From Algoriphagus yeomjeoni (lineage in GTDB: Bacteria > Bacteroidota > Bacteroidia > Cytophagales > Cyclobacteriaceae), in assembly GCF_003259505.1 (NCBI RefSeq), contig NZ_QLLK01000001.1, positions 124,001 through 188,000 on the forward strand: DNA of 64,000 nt, in the 5' to 3' direction. Every line of letters begins with the position of its first letter. Position 1 is the stretch's first letter. Below are positions 61,662-64,000 of the stretch, piece by piece. A model generated the notes under the pieces. The model did not search any database, was not told the origin of the DNA, and worked only from the letters and a program-made list of their open reading frames with translations. The position numbers were made by a program, and so were the translations under genes.

Positions 61662-62100
61662 CTGGATTAAGAATAATATTTGGAGGAGCCAATTATCCAC
61701 TTTATTAGACCTTCGTTTTAAATGATTTTTTCAAGTTAGCCTTCTTTATCCACAAAATTACCTTTAAAACATGGCGTATAATTACCTGTTATACAAGGCA
61801 TTAGTAGCATCGTGTGAATAAGTGTGGATAAATTATCGAAAATGTGGATAAAAAATACTTGCTTTTTTTAAACCTCAAATAGAGCTCAAAAACAAGGATT
61901 TAAGGATTGAATATGTGCAATCTAGAAATGCAAAACTAAACCCTGAAAACGCCCGTTTTCGTTCAATTCAAAAAGATAATTTTGTGTACATCAAAGTTGC
62001 TCCTACTAGTTGAGAAAAACAGTACCAAAAAGAAAAGGGATTTGGTATCGCTCTTATTTTTACATCAAATAATCCTATTTTAATACTACAAATCCAACCT
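61662..62100. other. AT-rich intergenic region with a DnaA-box cluster (candidate replication origin)
   Basis: This 439-bp non-coding region lies between convergent ClC and mtgA genes, where no promoter is needed. It holds five sequences like the DnaA box TTATnCACA: TTATCCACT (61693-61701, one mismatch), TTATCCACA (61746-61754), and on the minus strand TTATTCACA (61813-61821), TTATCCACA (61823-61831) and TTATCCACA (61843-61851). The last three are spaced 10 and 20 bp, in helical phase, and are followed by an AT-rich tract (CTTGCTTTTTTTAAACC). No dnaA gene is in the window. Isolated TTATCCACA sites also occur in coding sequence nearby, so clustering is the evidence. Confidence 0.5.
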
Positions 62101-62796
62101 TTATATTCCCATACCAATCGGGGGAAGATTATTCATTTGCCGAAGAATCCAGGCTTGCCTCCCATAAATATACGGGGTTGGTTTAGCTGGTGACCATCTT
62201 CTTGGATTAGGAAGTACAGCAGCTATCAAGGCAGCCTGATTTCGAGTGAGTTTAGCCGCTGGTTTATTGAAAAATTCCTGAGAAGCAGCTTCAATACCGT
62301 AAATACCATCTCCCATCTCTATCACATTGAGATAAACCTCCATGATGCGCTCCTTAGGCCAAATCAGCTCCACTAACACCGTGAAATATGCTTCCAGCCC
62401 TTTTCGTAGATAATTGCGCGATTGCCATAGGAAGACATTTTTAACTGTTTGTTGGGTAATGGTACTAGCTCCCTTCACCCGCTTTCCTTTTTTGTTGTTT
62501 TCCCAAGCCTTTTCCATTGCCTCAATATCAAATCCACTATGATCAAGGAATTTCTGATCTTCTGAGGCATACACAGCTTGGGGTGCATTCTTTGATATTT
62601 CACTAAAAGGAACCCAGTCTTTTCGAAGTCGAACCTTTTTATCAGAATCAAATGTCTGTTCAAAAAGTCTTATAACCATTAATGGCGTGATAGGTACAGG
62701 AACGAAACGGTAGAGAACTGTTAACCCCACGGATAAAATGAAAAACCACATAATCGTTTTCCAAATCAATCGCCATAGCCACTTAAAAACCTTCAT
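62101..62796 (-). CDS. mtgA: Monofunctional biosynthetic peptidoglycan transglycosylase
   Basis: 231 aa. One N-terminal transmembrane anchor (about 10-30) and a GT51 domain: ASEDQKFLDHSGFD (catalytic E79), GASTITQQTVKNVFLW, KERIMEVYLNVIEMGDGIYGIEAAS and NQAALIAAVLPNPRRWSPAKP. It polymerises lipid II into glycan strands at the outer face of the inner membrane and has no transpeptidase domain. It starts 9 bp after the methyltransferase stop on the same strand, so the two form an operon. Confidence 0.95.
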   Translation of the reverse strand: MKVFKWLWRLIWKTIMWFFILSVGLTVLYRFVPVPITPLMVIRLFEQTFDSDKKVRLRKDWVPFSEISKNAPQAVYASEDQKFLDHSGFDIEAMEKAWENNKKGKRVKGASTITQQTVKNVFLWQSRNYLRKGLEAYFTVLVELIWPKERIMEVYLNVIEMGDGIYGIEAASQEFFNKPAAKLTRNQAALIAAVLPNPRRWSPAKPTPYIYGRQAWILRQMNNLPPIGMGI

Positions 62797-62805
62797 AATT
62801 TCGAT

Positions 62806-63600
62806 TTAAACTGTTGCACTTGCCTGTACAAAATGGTAGAAAAAGACAGCATCCTCATCTTGGGCAATAGCATCAAGATCATTCTCCATAGCCGAAACAT
62901 CTTCTGCAGAAATCAACGCTGCTTCAATCAATCCAGTAGCTGCACTTTTCATCAACTCTTTCCAGTATTGTGTAATCTTATGAAGATCGCCAGGATTTCG
63001 TTGATCTAAATGAAAACCCCCTCGAAATAGCTCAATTTGGTTGTAGCCAGCACTGTTCAGTAGATTTCCAAGATTAGCCCCAATATCTGGATTACCACCT
63101 AAAGATACCTGAAGATCATTGTAGTTTTTATAGTATTTTGTCAAGCCAGGCAGCGGTGGATGAAAATAGAAACTAGCGTTAAAAACCTCTGTGAACCAGA
63201 GCTTAGTCTCAGGAAGAAGATAAGGCTTGATAGCTACCAAAACCTGAGATGCCTCAGGAATATGCTCCAGTGCCCAGCAAATGAATACTGAATCATAGTT
63301 CTCTTCCAACTGAAGGATCCTTGCATCTTGACAGACGAACTTTACCCTATCCCCAGCAAAAGCTAAATTCTGTCTGGCTCTATCAAGTTGACTTTGGGAG
63401 TAATCTACACAGGTAATCTCCAGTTCTGGAAATAGCCTTAACAAAACCTCAGTTTGTGCGCCAACTCCAGATCCTACTTCAAGAAGTTTTTTGCAGCCAG
63501 AAAAATCAACCCTAGGGTAAATTAAAGAACCAAGCACACCAGCTTGGTCCATCAGCCGCTGTTGCTCCTCAGGAATATATCCATGTAAATATGCACTCAT
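62806..63600 (-). CDS. Class I SAM-dependent methyltransferase
   Basis: 264 aa. SAM-binding motif I LLEVGSGVGAQTEVLL (about residues 38-53), acidic motif II ITCVDYSQSQLDRAR, motif III VKFVCQDARIL and YDSVFICWALEHIPEASQ (post-motif). Such proteins methylate small molecules, quinones or lipids; the substrate is not evident. First gene of a two-gene operon with mtgA. It has no signal peptide. Confidence 0.9.
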   Translation of the reverse strand: MSAYLHGYIPEEQQRLMDQAGVLGSLIYPRVDFSGCKKLLEVGSGVGAQTEVLLRLFPELEITCVDYSQSQLDRARQNLAFAGDRVKFVCQDARILQLEENYDSVFICWALEHIPEASQVLVAIKPYLLPETKLWFTEVFNASFYFHPPLPGLTKYYKNYNDLQVSLGGNPDIGANLGNLLNSAGYNQIELFRGGFHLDQRNPGDLHKITQYWKELMKSAATGLIEAALISAEDVSAMENDLDAIAQDEDAVFFYHFVQASATV

Positions 63601-63652
63601 CTCCTTGGGTATTTGCTCTCAAAATTATCAATAAAAGAACAAATACTTCACG

Positions 63653-64000
63653 TCAGTTTGGTGAAGGAACTGACTTCTTTTTAAGAATCACTGGCTCTGA
63701 AAGTTTTGAAGCAACACTTTCCATAAAATATTTAAGGTTTTCATATTCGCTTGCAGGAATAAGAGGGTTATTCACAACGAATTTGGCTGAAATTGTCAGA
63801 CCATTATTAACTACAACAGGGGAATACACAAAAATTACATATTCTCCATTAATAGTATATCCAGCTTCTAGTGGGTAATCATCTAATTCATATCCTTCTG
63901 GAATAGTCACCACAGTATTATACGTTTCCGTAAAAGCGTATCCAAAATCAACTGGAAACATTCTGTACTCTTGGGAAAAAGGATTCTCAGAGAAAGAAGA
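63653..64000 (-). CDS. C-terminal part of a DUF3857/transglutaminase-like secreted protein (5' truncated)
   Basis: The frame is open to the window end (64000), so the start lies outside. The visible 115 residues include RMFPVDFGYAFTETYNTVVTIPEGYELDDYP, which is the C-terminal beta domain found after transglutaminase in DUF3857 proteins of Bacteroidetes, and ASEYENLKYFMESVASKLSEPVILKK at the end. The ATG at 63959-63961 is internal. The function of this group is not established. Confidence 0.75.
   Translation of the reverse strand, partial: SSFSENPFSQEYRMFPVDFGYAFTETYNTVVTIPEGYELDDYPLEAGYTINGEYVIFVYSPVVVNNGLTISAKFVVNNPLIPASEYENLKYFMESVASKLSEPVILKKKSVPSPN

Noticed and set aside
1..64000. tRNA, rRNA, CRISPR arrays, prophage and intact IS elements
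   Set aside because: Intergenic regions were read for cloverleaf stems, repeat-spacer patterns and transposase genes; none was found.

Overview
The window reads as chromosomal DNA of a member of the Bacteroidota, most likely of the order Cytophagales (Cyclobacteriaceae / Algoriphagus-like; this placement is my inference). The evidence is a secreted protease with a C-terminal type IX secretion (T9SS) sorting domain, gldE in a mutY-ssb-gldE block, a SusC-like TonB-dependent receptor with an N-terminal carboxypeptidase-regulatory domain, two DUF4221 lipoproteins, A-rich rather than Shine-Dalgarno start contexts, a 29-residue basic protein typical of the phylum, and many secreted peptidases. The sequence is AT-rich. 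I see no rRNA, tRNA, CRISPR array, prophage or intact insertion sequence.

Layout. 1-9979: a 2058-aa T9SS subtilase/sedolisin-like protease lies between two closely related sensor histidine kinases, the first cut by the window edge. 10109-16456: exported hydrolases (esterase, Tat-exported TIM-barrel protein, M28 peptidase, beta-lactamase-fold hydrolase, arylsulfatase). 16481-20807: nicotinamide riboside uptake and phosphorylation (ribosyl-nicotinamide kinase plus pnuC) beside uvrA, with an intergenic region full of dispersed palindromes. 20939-25913: small secreted protein, NTF2-like protein, Crp/Fnr regulator, a solitary AAA-DUF4143 ATPase whose start codon lies in a duplicated palindrome, and a persulfide-oxidation operon (CstB-like plus rhodanese). 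26171-32735: two M14 carboxypeptidase-like proteins flanking a peptide/DUF4221 pair that is bracketed by 60-bp direct repeats, followed by a small ATPase-gene relic. 32749-40259: a divergent locus with yceI-porin-yceI on one side and TonB receptor-TPR-LytS-LytTR on the other, with a 21-bp-period direct repeat between them. 40463-47770: a second DUF4221 lipoprotein, then housekeeping genes (rng, 29-aa basic protein, TPR protein, HU, mutY, ssb, gldE). 48163-54127: gltBD glutamate synthase. 54207-64000: Spy-like protein, NDH-2, YebC, YjjX-like NTPase, a secreted unknown with a MITE-like element upstream, M28 peptidase, ClC channel, a cluster of DnaA-box sequences between convergent genes, mtgA with a methyltransferase, and the end of a DUF3857/transglutaminase-type protein.

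How the genes may work together. The secreted peptidases (S8/S53-like, M14 x2, M28 x2) suggest a peptide-degrading lifestyle. The divergent YceI/porin/TonB/LytTR locus looks like one self-regulated envelope transport system. The most unusual features are the palindrome-associated ATPase gene and its relic, the repeat-bracketed peptide/DUF4221 cassette, the candidate origin, the candidate LytTR operator, and the N-x-R hexapeptide array in the large protease. All functional calls come from reading the sequence; no database search was run.
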